This document shows positions 36,558-43,369 of a stretch of DNA of 64,000 nucleotides, one piece after another (the stretch's first letter is position 1; every line of letters starts with the position of its first letter). Source of the DNA: Ruminococcus sp. (GTDB lineage: Bacteria > Bacillota > Clostridia > Oscillospirales > Ruminococcaceae); the NCBI GenBank assembly GCA_017397925.1, contig JAFQHO010000006.1, positions 32,719-96,718 on the forward strand, in the 5' to 3' direction. A model generated the notes under the pieces. It was not told where the DNA came from. It saw only the letters and a list, made by a program, of their open reading frames with translations, and made no database searches. The translations under genes were made by a program, and so were the position numbers.

Positions 36558-36586
36558 TTGCTATATCCTCCGAAATGCGGTAATAT
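36558..36586 (+). promoter_or_regulatory. Cassette promoter 2 (TAATAT family)
   Basis: TTGCTA, 17 bases and TAATAT with AATGCGG directly before the -10 box. It leads into a 125-base leader before the amidoligase, containing a GC-rich structured stretch around 36637-36700. Confidence 0.72.
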
Positions 36587-36711
36587 GGTATACAACGAAA
36601 GGGAACAAACCCTACGAAAACCACGAAATACGGAGGATGCCCCGAGCCGAGGCAGGATGCTGCACGAGGCGAGCGGGTATTCCGCCCAAGGATGAAAGGC
36701 GGATAAACACC

Positions 36712-37653
36712 ATGAACGCAAGAACAGCACAGCAGATTGAAAACCTCAAGAATCAGACAATCGGAGTTGAGGTTGAAATGAACAACATCACCCGCGACAG
36801 AGCCGCCAAGCTTGCAGCCGACTTCTTCGGAACAGGCAGATACCAAAACACAGCAGGCAGAAACGGCTACAGCACCTGGTCGGCTTGGGATGCACAGGGC
36901 AGAGAATGGAAATTCCAAAAGGATGTGAGCATTTCGGGATGCGACAGCGAAAAATGCGAAATGGTTACACCGATTCTTCACTACAGTGACATTGAAACCT
37001 TGCAGGAGCTTGTGAGAAAACTTCGCAAGGCAGGAGCAAAGAGCGATTACACAAGGGGCTGCGGAATCCACATTCACATCGGAGCAAACGGCCACACACC
37101 GCAGACCCTCAGAAACCTTGCAAACATCATGGCAAGCCACGAGGAGCTTCTGATTGAAAGCCTGAAAATTGACCGAGGAAGAACGGCAAGATACTGCAGA
37201 ACAGTCAATCCGAATTTCCTTGAAAAACTCAATCAGAAGAAACCCACAACCATGGCAAAGCTTGCGGATATTTGGTACGAATCCCACGGTTGCAACTACG
37301 GAAGAAACCAGCATTACAACGACAGCAGATACGCTCAGCTGAATTACCATTCGGTTTTCACCAAGGGAACGATTGAATTCCGCCTTTTCCAATTCAACAA
37401 GCCTGAAAACGGAAAGCAGAACGGACTTCACGCAGGCGAACTCAAAACCTTCATTCAGCTTGCCCTTGCACTTTCCGAAATGGCAAAGGAAGTAAGAACG
37501 GCAAGCCCCAAGAAAAGCACTTCTGAAAACAAAAAATTCTTGATGAGGACATGGCTTATCCGACTTGGTTTTGTCGGGGATGAATTCAAAACAGCAAGAG
37601 AAATTCTGATGCGAAACCTTGACGGCAACGCAGCATGGAGATTTGGAAACTAA
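36712..37653 (+). CDS. Amidoligase family enzyme (Amidoligase_2)
   Basis: This 313-residue protein matches the glutamine-synthetase-like amidoligase family: IGVEVEMNNITRD (about 16-28) carries the acidic metal-binding residues, WKFQKDVSISG follows, and CGIHIHIGANG (about 117-127) and FRLFQFN (about 222) form the rest of the active site. Such enzymes use ATP to form amide bonds between an amine and a carboxylate, and in phages are proposed to tag proteins or make small peptides. The C-terminal 40 residues are a module shared with the gene at 35560. It is followed by a gamma-glutamylcyclotransferase gene, a known partner type. ATG was chosen at the family start, after AAAGGCGG. Confidence 0.83.
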   Translation: MNARTAQQIENLKNQTIGVEVEMNNITRDRAAKLAADFFGTGRYQNTAGRNGYSTWSAWDAQGREWKFQKDVSISGCDSEKCEMVTPILHYSDIETLQELVRKLRKAGAKSDYTRGCGIHIHIGANGHTPQTLRNLANIMASHEELLIESLKIDRGRTARYCRTVNPNFLEKLNQKKPTTMAKLADIWYESHGCNYGRNQHYNDSRYAQLNYHSVFTKGTIEFRLFQFNKPENGKQNGLHAGELKTFIQLALALSEMAKEVRTASPKKSTSENKKFLMRTWLIRLGFVGDEFKTAREILMRNLDGNAAWRFGN

Positions 37654-37669
37654 GGGAATAGCCTCCTGC

Positions 37670-37728
37670 CTCCTACCTAAACCGCTACGGCGGTCTTTAG
37701 GTGGTAGAAGGGTATTTCCTTCGGAAAG
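37670..37728 (+). promoter_or_regulatory. Intercistronic stem-loops between amidoligase and cyclotransferase
   Basis: CTACCTAAACCGC pairs with GCGG and TTTAGGTGGTAG (37673-37707) around a TACG loop, followed by a short TTTCC/GGAAA hairpin (37716-37728) that holds part of the next SD. No T-run; likely processing or translational control. Confidence 0.5.
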
Positions 37729-37740
37729 GAAGAAATTATC

Positions 37741-38202
37741 ATGAAAAAATATTACCTTGCCTACGGCTCAAACCTCAATGTTCAGCAGATGCGTTATCGC
37801 TGCCCCGATGCGAAAATTATCGGAACGGCAGAAATCCCCGACTACCAGCTTTTGTTCAAGGGAAGCAAAACAGGCTCCTACCTTACCATTGAAAAGAAGA
37901 AAGGCTCAACCGTTCCCGTAGCGGTGTGGGAAGTTTCGGAGCGTGATGAACAGAGCCTTGATGTTTACGAGGGCTACCCGAATTTTTATTACAAGGCTGA
38001 AACGGAACTGCCTGTAAAACTTCTGAAAAACGGAAAAGTGAAAACGCTCCCTGCCTTTGTGTACATCATGCACGAAGAACGGCAGTTGGGCATTCCGAGC
38101 ATGGCATATTTGAAAACCTGCCTTATCGGCTACCGACACTTTGGTTTCAATCCCGAATTTCTTATGCAGGCAATTGCCGTAAGCAAAGGAGGTGTGGAAT
38201 AA
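37741..38202 (+). CDS. Gamma-glutamylcyclotransferase-like (AIG2/GGCT) protein
   Basis: This 153-residue protein has the GGCT/AIG2 signature: substrate loop YYLAYGSNLN (about 4-13), a central VWEVSERDEQSLDVYEGYP (about 61-79) with the catalytic Glu region, and a typical C-terminal YIMHEERQLGIPSMAYLKTC. Enzymes of the fold release 5-oxoproline or cyclise gamma-glutamyl amines. With the amidoligase 87 bases upstream, it would act as the reverse or finishing step of a gamma-glutamyl type tag. Its stop overlaps the start of the zinc-ribbon gene. Confidence 0.85.
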   Translation: MKKYYLAYGSNLNVQQMRYRCPDAKIIGTAEIPDYQLLFKGSKTGSYLTIEKKKGSTVPVAVWEVSERDEQSLDVYEGYPNFYYKAETELPVKLLKNGKVKTLPAFVYIMHEERQLGIPSMAYLKTCLIGYRHFGFNPEFLMQAIAVSKGGVE

Positions 38203-38405
38203 TGAAAACGGCTGATAATCAGAAAGCAGTATGCCCCAAGTGCGGTGCTGAATATTTCGGCAGACCTGCCATTTCAAGAACGGACGGAAAAACGCTGATT
38301 TGCCCCGATTGTGGTACTCGTGAAGCACTTGATTCCATTGGCATTTCCGAAAAGGAGCAGAATGAAATTCTTGCAGTAATCCATAAGCATTATAACGCTG
38401 AATAA
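38202..38405 (+). CDS. Small zinc-ribbon protein
   Basis: This 67-residue protein has two CxxC knuckles (CPKCGAEYFG at about 11 and CPDCGTRE at about 34), the layout of a zinc ribbon, then a short helical tail. It is translationally coupled to the cyclotransferase gene and precedes a strong terminator, so it is the last gene of the amidoligase cassette. Nucleic-acid or protein binding is likely; specific role unknown. Confidence 0.75.
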   Translation: MKTADNQKAVCPKCGAEYFGRPAISRTDGKTLICPDCGTREALDSIGISEKEQNEILAVIHKHYNAE

Positions 38406-38411
38406 GGCACG

Positions 38412-38453
38412 GAAACGCTCCACACTTCGATTTGTGGGGCGTTTCGGGTTTCC
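38412..38453 (+). terminator. Terminator of the amidoligase cassette
   Basis: GAAACGCTCCACA pairs with TGTGGGGCGTTTC (one G-T pair) around an 8-base loop, followed by GGGTTTCCTT. It directly follows the zinc-ribbon gene. Confidence 0.8.
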
Positions 38454-38585
38454 TTGCAAAGTTATCCCTCTTTGAAACAAGCCCCACGCAGCCCAAATAA
38501 ACGGCTCGTGTGGGGCGGCATATCATACACAATTACCCCTCCGATATTTCGCTGATGTTTGTTATGTTTATTATCCGAAATATCG

Positions 38586-38614
38586 TTGACTATATCCCTG
38601 AAATGCGGTAATAT
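38586..38614 (+). promoter_or_regulatory. Cassette promoter 3 (TAATAT family)
   Basis: TTGACT, 17 bases and TAATAT with AATGCGG before the -10 box. GCGGTA and TACCGC form a dyad across the -10 and start region (38605-38626). The 30 bases upstream recur almost unchanged before cassette promoter 5. Confidence 0.8.
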
Positions 38615-38662
38615 ACATACTACCGCAAGGCGGGAAAATAACCAAATAAGGAGAAAAAAGCA

Positions 38663-38818
38663 ATGAACGACATGAGCGAAAAGGAACTGAAAGCAATCGC
38701 AAAGAAGTATGGCAGGAACGCCGAGGAGCTTCGGGATTGTGTCCTCGACATGGAGAGCGACGGCGTCAAGGTTGACGCTACAGACCTTGAGGATATGGTT
38801 GCCAACGGCGACCTGTAA
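38663..38818 (+). CDS. Small acidic accessory protein (51 residues)
   Basis: This 51-residue helical, acidic protein (MSEKELKAIAKKYGRNAEEL then DATDLEDMVANGDL) starts after AAGGAG and is driven by cassette promoter 3. It was missed by length cut-offs but has a normal SD, sits in frame without interruption, and is followed 57 bases later by the DUF3846 gene in the same cassette. No domain recognised. Confidence 0.65.
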   Translation: MNDMSEKELKAIAKKYGRNAEELRDCVLDMESDGVKVDATDLEDMVANGDL

Positions 38819-38875
38819 GAACAACGGTGCAGCCCTTCGGGGCTGCCAACCAAAATAATATGCAAGGAGCAGAAT

Positions 38876-39232
38876 ATGAAAGTTTTGATTGTTGAGCCGG
38901 GCAAGCACCCCTATGAAAAAGAAATCGACAGCGGCCTTGAAAGCCTGCAGAAAACCGTAGGCGGATACATTGAAGCCATTTATCCCTTTGAGGATTTGGT
39001 GGCTTTGGTGTGCGATGAGGAGGCAAAGCTGAAATCCGATACGCAATGGAATCGAATCCTCGGCAGTGATGTTATCAAGGGTACATTTTTCCTTTGCGGT
39101 ATCGAGGGTGAAGAATTTACTGATTTGCCGTCCGACCTTATGGAAAAGTACAAACGGGTTTTCTGGGAACCGCAGCTGTTTATCCCGACACCCAACGGCT
39201 TGCTGCCGATTATTCTTAGGGACGCACCGTAA
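38876..39232 (+). CDS. DUF3846 protein
   Basis: This 118-residue protein fits DUF3846: MKVLIVEPGKHPYEKEI at the start, a central VGGYIEAIYPFEDLVALVCD with the family's Gly-Tyr-Ile-Glu core, and an NRILGSDVIKGTFFLCG segment. The family is common in phages and mobile elements of Firmicutes; function unknown. AAGGAGCAG lies before the ATG, and a terminator follows at 39295. Confidence 0.8.
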   Translation: MKVLIVEPGKHPYEKEIDSGLESLQKTVGGYIEAIYPFEDLVALVCDEEAKLKSDTQWNRILGSDVIKGTFFLCGIEGEEFTDLPSDLMEKYKRVFWEPQLFIPTPNGLLPIILRDAP

Positions 39233-39294
39233 GCCTCCAGAATGCCCCACATTTGCCTTAAAAGAAAAATCCGTAAACGTATCCCTTTATAATG

Positions 39295-39323
39295 CAAGCC
39301 CTGAAATCGGGGCTTGTGTTTCG
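39295..39323 (+). terminator. Terminator after the DUF3846 gene
   Basis: CAAGCCC (39295-39301) and GGGCTTG (39310-39316) pair around an 8-base loop, followed by TGTTTCG. Confidence 0.65.
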
Positions 39324-39394
39324 TTGTGTGGAATGGCATAATATACACAATAGTTAAAGTGTATTTTTGCCCTATATTCTGTAGTATTAGCCAC

Positions 39395-39423
39395 TTGCAA
39401 TAAGTCACACTATGCGGTAATAT
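39395..39423 (+). promoter_or_regulatory. Cassette promoter 4 (TAATAT family)
   Basis: TTGCAA, 17 bases and TAATAT with ATGCGG before the -10 box. CGGTA and TACCG form a 9-base-spaced dyad over the -10 and start region. Confidence 0.75.
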
Positions 39424-39479
39424 GTAACTACCGAAAGGGGAAAACCCCACGGAAAACAAACCAAACGGAGGATAAGAAA

Positions 39480-39815
39480 ATGGTAAGTTACGGAGTAGCA
39501 AAGGCAAGAGCAATGGCAAGCAAGAGAAACTGGAACGAGGAAGAATACACTTCCAAGGCAACAATCAACTGGGCGGACAACGATTACGAATACGAGCTTG
39601 AAATCGACAACGAGGATATGGACGAGGATTTCGAGGCTTGGATTGAAAAGCACGCCGAGGAGCTTGCAAGAGAGGATGCCGAGGCAAACGGCACGACCTT
39701 TGAGGAACTCATCGGAATCAGCTACGAATACGATTACATCGATGACGATGAGGTTTTCGACAGGGATTACGCCGATTGGGCAGAATCGGAATGGGAATTC
39801 AGAACGGGGAGATAA
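39480..39815 (+). CDS. Highly acidic accessory protein
   Basis: This 111-residue protein is extremely acidic after its first 25 residues (EIDNEDMDEDFEAWIEKHAE, DYIDDDEVFDRDYADWAES) with many aromatic residues, a composition like that of DNA-mimic or anti-restriction proteins, though no family is recognised. It stands alone in a cassette with its own TAATAT promoter and GGAGG site. A hairpin-rich stretch follows (39823-39910). Confidence 0.65.
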   Translation: MVSYGVAKARAMASKRNWNEEEYTSKATINWADNDYEYELEIDNEDMDEDFEAWIEKHAEELAREDAEANGTTFEELIGISYEYDYIDDDEVFDRDYADWAESEWEFRTGR

Positions 39816-39987
39816 CCTCCCCACGAGCCCCCACAGTCGCCAACACGGCGGCTTGTGAGGGATATCCCAACAAACTACGCAACGCTGAAAACGGCGGCGT
39901 TGTGGGCGATTCTGGGGCAACACGGAGCGTCGCATAATACACAATAGTTCCCCTTGATATTTGTCACATTTATTATCCGAAATACCG

Positions 39988-40016
39988 TTGACTATCCTCC
40001 GATAATGCGGTAATAT
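39988..40016 (+). promoter_or_regulatory. Cassette promoter 5 (TAATAT family)
   Basis: TTGACT, 17 bases and TAATAT with AATGCGG before the -10 box, and the CGGTA/TACCG dyad. The promoter and its upstream 30 bases are nearly identical to cassette promoter 3, indicating duplication. Confidence 0.8.
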
Positions 40017-40068
40017 ACATACTACCGAAAGCACAGAGCCTTCGGAAAACCACAAAGGAGAAATGAAT

Positions 40069-40338
40069 ATGACTTGGAAGAAACTCACAACAATGGAGCA
40101 GCTGGAAATGGACGGGTGCAGTACACAGGGAGCAGTCCTCAAATACGGAGATCACGTTCTGGTTTGCGGATTGACCTACAAAGGCTTTGAGGCGGCAATT
40201 TACGAATTCATCGATGATGAGGAAGAAACAGGCGTTTCCTATATCGAATGCCGAATCAACCTCCACACGGTTGCGCCGAAGCCCTTTGATGACGGCGGCG
40301 ACGCAATCAAATGGTGCTTTGACCAGCTTGCAAAATAA
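40069..40338 (+). CDS. Small accessory protein of unknown function
   Basis: This 89-residue alpha/beta protein (KYGDHVLVCGLTYKGFEAA then DEEETGVSYIECRINLHT) has no recognised domain. The start at 40069 lies eight bases after AAAGGAG; an ATG two codons earlier is nearly on top of the SD. It is alone in a cassette between promoter 5 and a strong terminator. Confidence 0.65.
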   Translation: MTWKKLTTMEQLEMDGCSTQGAVLKYGDHVLVCGLTYKGFEAAIYEFIDDEEETGVSYIECRINLHTVAPKPFDDGGDAIKWCFDQLAK

Positions 40339-40339
40339 G

Positions 40340-40375
40340 GCAACGCCCCTGCACAGCGGGGGCGTTGCTCTCTCA
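40340..40375 (+). terminator. Terminator after the last accessory cassette
   Basis: GCAACGCCCC pairs perfectly with GGGGCGTTGC around a 9-base loop, followed by TCTCTCAT. Confidence 0.75.
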
Positions 40376-40429
40376 TATATAGCACAATTTATGTGCATAT
40401 CTTTGTGTAAATTATTATCCCGAAACCGC

Positions 40430-40458
40430 TTGATATCGTTGTTTTTTTATGGTAATAT
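40430..40458 (+). promoter_or_regulatory. Cassette promoter 6 (TAATAT family), ahead of the packaging genes
   Basis: TTGATA, 17 bases and TAATAT with ATGG before the -10 box, followed by GTATAATGAAAG. A hairpin (AAGGTCTGC/GCAGGCCTT, 40519-40541) lies between it and the large terminase start. Confidence 0.7.
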
Positions 40459-40570
40459 GGGTATAATGAAAGAGCAATCTCTATTAAAAAATCGCCCCAC
40501 GGGGTTTCAAATATATTTCAAGGTCTGCTGATGCAGGCCTTTTATTATGCCATGAAGGGAGGTGGTGGAA

Positions 40571-40846
40571 GTGGCGAAATACAAACCGACACGATTCATG
40601 GCGGAAGATTCCAAGTACAGCAAAAAGGCTGCGGATTATGCCGTCAATTTTATTCAGTGCCTGTGCCATACAAAAGGCACGTGGGCAGGAAAGCACTTCG
40701 AGCTTCTGGATTGGCAGGAACAGATTATACGTGATTTATTTGGAGTTCTGAAACCTAATGGATACCGTCAGTTTAACACGGCGTACATTGAAGTGCCGAA
40801 AAAAATGGGAAGAGCGAGCTTGCCGCTGCCGTCGCTCTCCTGTTGA
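40571..40846 (+). CDS. terL: Terminase large subunit, N-terminal part (frameshifted)
   Basis: This 91-residue piece holds the terminase N-terminus (KYKPTRFMAED, then GKHFELLDWQEQIIRDLFG and NTAYIEVPKK) and then runs out of frame. After a run of seven As (40799-40805) the reading frame is one base short: with one more A, or a -1 slip, the sequence continues VPKKNGKSELAAAVALLL, the canonical Walker A of large terminases, into the next entry. In the given frame it reads KKMGRASLPLPSLSC and stops. GTG at 40571, 8 bases after GGGAGG, is the likely start. Cause could be a true deletion, a homopolymer sequencing error, or slippage on the A-run. Confidence 0.8.
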   Translation: MAKYKPTRFMAEDSKYSKKAADYAVNFIQCLCHTKGTWAGKHFELLDWQEQIIRDLFGVLKPNGYRQFNTAYIEVPKKMGRASLPLPSLSC

Positions 40847-42165
40847 CCTGTGGCGATGGAGAACAACGAGCGGAGGTTTACGGCTGTGCCGCAGACCGAC
40901 AGCAAGCCTCGATTGTTTTTGACGTCGCCGCAGACATGGTGCGAATGTGTCCTGCGTTAAGCAAAAGGACGAAAATTCTGACTGCTCAGAAGCGTATCAT
41001 TTATACGCCGACGAACAGCTTTTATCAAGTACTTTCCGCCGAAGCCTACTCTAAGCACGGTTTCAATATCCACGGCGTTGTGATGGATGAGCTTCATACG
41101 CAACCTAACCGAAAGCTCTTTGATGTTATGACTAAGGGCTCAGGTGACGCTCGTATGCAGCCGTTGTACTTCCTTATCACAACGGCAGGAACGGACACAA
41201 ATTCTATCTGCTATGAGGTGCATTCCAAGGCGAAGGATATCATCGAGGGCAGAAAGCACGACCCGACGTTTTATCCTGTGATTTACGGTGCAGATACTTC
41301 CGATGACTGGACTGATCCGAAGGTTTGGAAGAAGGCAAATCCAAGCCTTGACAAGACCATCGGGATGGATAAGGTTGTGGCGGCTTGTAATTCTGCCAAG
41401 GAAACTCCGGGTGAAGAAAATGCCTTCCGACAGCTGCGACTGAATCAATGGGTAAAACAAGCTGTCCGTTGGATGCCGATGGATAAATGGGATGCCTGTA
41501 AATTCAGCGTAAATGCTGAAGATTTACACGGTAGAGTTTGCTACGCAGGACTTGACCTTTCATCAACAACGGATATTACGGCATTTGTGCTTGTATTTCC
41601 GCCGACAGATGAGGACGACAAATACAGCGTTCTACCGTTCTTCTGGTTGCCCGAAGAAACGCTGTCGCTTCGTGTTCGCCGTGACCATGTGCCGTATGAT
41701 GTGTGGGAACGGCAGGGCTACCTTATGACCACAGAGGGTAACGTGGTGCATTACGGCTTTATCGAGAATTTTATCGAGGAGCTTGGCAAGATTTACAACA
41801 TCCGTGAAATTGCCTTCGACCGTTGGGGTGCAGTTCAGATGTCGCAGAATCTTGAAGGCATGGGATTTACATTGGTGCAGTTCGGGCAGGGCTACAAGGA
41901 TATGTCACCTCCGACCAAGGAACTGATGAAGCTTACCCTTGAAAAGAAAATCGCCCACGGCGGTCATCCTGTGTTGCGGTGGATGATGGATAATATTTTC
42001 ATCAAGCGTGACCCTGCCGGAAACATCAAGCCGGACAAGGAAAAATCCACAGAGAAGATTGACGGTGCCGTTGCCTTGATTATGGCACTTGACCGTGCAA
42101 TTCGTTGTGGACTTGGGGATTCTGGGGCGAGTGTTTATGATGAGAGGGATATGCTTGTCATTTAA
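40843..42165 (+). CDS. terL: Terminase large subunit, main part (ATPase/nuclease)
   Basis: This 440-residue part continues the large terminase after the frameshift: ATPase motifs follow (VVMDELHTQPNRKLFD is the Walker B region, about 76), and the C-terminal nuclease domain starts with YAGLDLSSTTDITAFVL (about 230) and ends with KIDGAVALIMALDRA (about 410), which carry the acidic nuclease residues. Together with the upstream piece it would be a normal enzyme of about 530 residues that pumps DNA into proheads and cuts it. As written the ATG at its start is not the natural start and lacks a ribosome site. It precedes the antisense Abi gene and then the portal gene. Confidence 0.85.
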   Translation: MTCGDGEQRAEVYGCAADRQQASIVFDVAADMVRMCPALSKRTKILTAQKRIIYTPTNSFYQVLSAEAYSKHGFNIHGVVMDELHTQPNRKLFDVMTKGSGDARMQPLYFLITTAGTDTNSICYEVHSKAKDIIEGRKHDPTFYPVIYGADTSDDWTDPKVWKKANPSLDKTIGMDKVVAACNSAKETPGEENAFRQLRLNQWVKQAVRWMPMDKWDACKFSVNAEDLHGRVCYAGLDLSSTTDITAFVLVFPPTDEDDKYSVLPFFWLPEETLSLRVRRDHVPYDVWERQGYLMTTEGNVVHYGFIENFIEELGKIYNIREIAFDRWGAVQMSQNLEGMGFTLVQFGQGYKDMSPPTKELMKLTLEKKIAHGGHPVLRWMMDNIFIKRDPAGNIKPDKEKSTEKIDGAVALIMALDRAIRCGLGDSGASVYDERDMLVI

Positions 42166-42194
42166 TAATTTCTTCAAAATATTATATAAATTAA

Positions 42195-42222
42195 AAAGGA
42201 GTCGGACGCATCCAACTCCTTT
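42195..42222 (-). terminator. Terminator at the end of the Abi gene
   Basis: AAAGGAGT, GGA, loop, TCC and ACTCCTTT form a stem with one internal mismatch. On the - strand it ends in TTTTTAATTT, so it mainly serves the antisense Abi gene. It may also slow late transcription on the + strand. Confidence 0.7.
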
Positions 42223-42305
42223 AGGTGTAGTCCGAAGACGTTCACCGCAATTCTATATTATATTATACCATACTCACTCAAAAAATGCAAGTATTTTTTC
42301 AAAAA

Positions 42306-43269
42306 TTACAGGAAATTTTTAAAAAGGTTCAATTTGGCTTTTGTATCCGTGAAGATGATTTTTGAATAGATATTTGTAGGCACGTTTTTTCGTAGCGTTT
42401 CATAAGCATTTTCGAATTGCTGAATAAAAGCTAAAATATCACTTTTGTTACGTTTTAGAATCTTTAACATAAATGAAACCAATATTACGTAATCGAGTAT
42501 AGAATTGAAATTAATATTTCGTAGTCTAGTTTCTGACGAAATATACGATGCGATTGCTTATTTTTCCTGTTTTGAATCGTGTGTCAAAAATAGTATTATT
42601 ATGAGCAATTGCATTTCTTAAATCTTTTAAACAGAAAACGATTTTCTCTATCATTTTTCCATCATTATCAACTGCTCTATTGATTCCAATTGAAGAAGAA
42701 ATGGCTTGGCGAGTATTAATATTAAGACAAGCAAACAGATTTCCAAATTCACCAAGACTAAGTATCTCAAATATAGCCCAAATTGGGACCGGTTCATCTT
42801 TGTCATAATAATGAACAATGATATTGTTCTTTCCGTAATCTCTGGAAATATTTCCATATACTTTATTTCTGACTGCCATTCTTTTTGAAATGGCGATTTT
42901 ATAATCATGTGTTCCAACATGATGGGATTTGTAATCGTTCAAAAGGAGGTTATATACATCTGCAAAACGTTCACTTTTTGCTTGTTTAAGAATTTCTTCC
43001 AAAGCGTAGTTCTTTATCGTCGTTTCAAGGAACATAATTTGCGGATAGAAAATAGCTTTAACCTGCATATCAAAATCATAAACCGATTGAAGTTCATTAA
43101 AGTTTGTATATGGAAGCAATGCCGTGGGAGAGTTGCAGTATCTATATCCTTTATATCCGTGAAAATATCCCATATATCTAAGTTTTCTCTTTTGTAAACT
43201 TCCAGAGATTTGGATACCTTTTTTATCACGCATATAACTCATTAGTGTATTAATACTCTTAGGTTGCAT
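42306..43269 (-). pseudogene. Abi_2 (AbiD/AbiF-type) abortive-infection protein, frameshifted near its end
   Basis: The first 247 residues (start at 43269, 9 bases after GGGAGG) match Abi_2 proteins: TLMSYMRDKKGIQISGS at the start, RKLRYMGYFHGYKGYR, and a C-terminal CLKDLRNAIAHNN with the conserved RNxxxH-like motif. Translation stops at 42526 (YFVRN). In the +1 frame it continues without a break to 42306 (RLRNINFNSILDYVILVSF onward, ending LNLFKNFL), the ending expected for the family, which would give about 320 residues. The gene is thus complete except for a single-base frameshift near 42526-42545. Abi_2 proteins block phage growth and have an RNase-type HEPN-like motif. It lies antisense between terminase and portal with its own promoter. 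Confidence 0.75.
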
Positions 43270-43322
43270 CTTTTTAGCCCTCCCTTTTACCATAATCGGC
43301 ATTATCTCCTTTAGCCAATTAA

Positions 43323-43351
43323 ATTATACCACGCTGAAGAATAAAAGTCAA
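43323..43351 (-). promoter_or_regulatory. Promoter of the Abi gene
   Basis: On the - strand, TTGACT, 17 bases and TATAAT preceded by TGG. It lies within the region just upstream of the portal SD, so the two genes are divergent. Confidence 0.75.
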
Positions 43352-43369
43352 GAAAGGATAGTGATAATT

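Noticed and set aside
36472-37431. 319-codon open frame on the - strand
   Set aside because: It is antisense to the amidoligase gene, rich in Cys/Val/Ser as expected from a reverse reading, without SD or recognisable domain.
38462-39250. 262-codon open frame on the - strand
   Set aside because: It runs antisense through two small genes and a terminator and over a mapped promoter; no SD and no family match by eye.
38519-39951. Second promoter family at the repeated GCATAATACACAATAG blocks (38519, 39338, 39934)
   Set aside because: The blocks are real repeats at cassette borders, but no -35 box fits with regular spacing, so I do not call them promoters.
40799-40846. Programmed frameshift as the normal way to make the large terminase
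   Set aside because: Large terminases are not known to need one, no downstream stem or full X XXY YYZ site in frame is evident, and a missing A explains the split more simply. It is kept only as a minor possibility.
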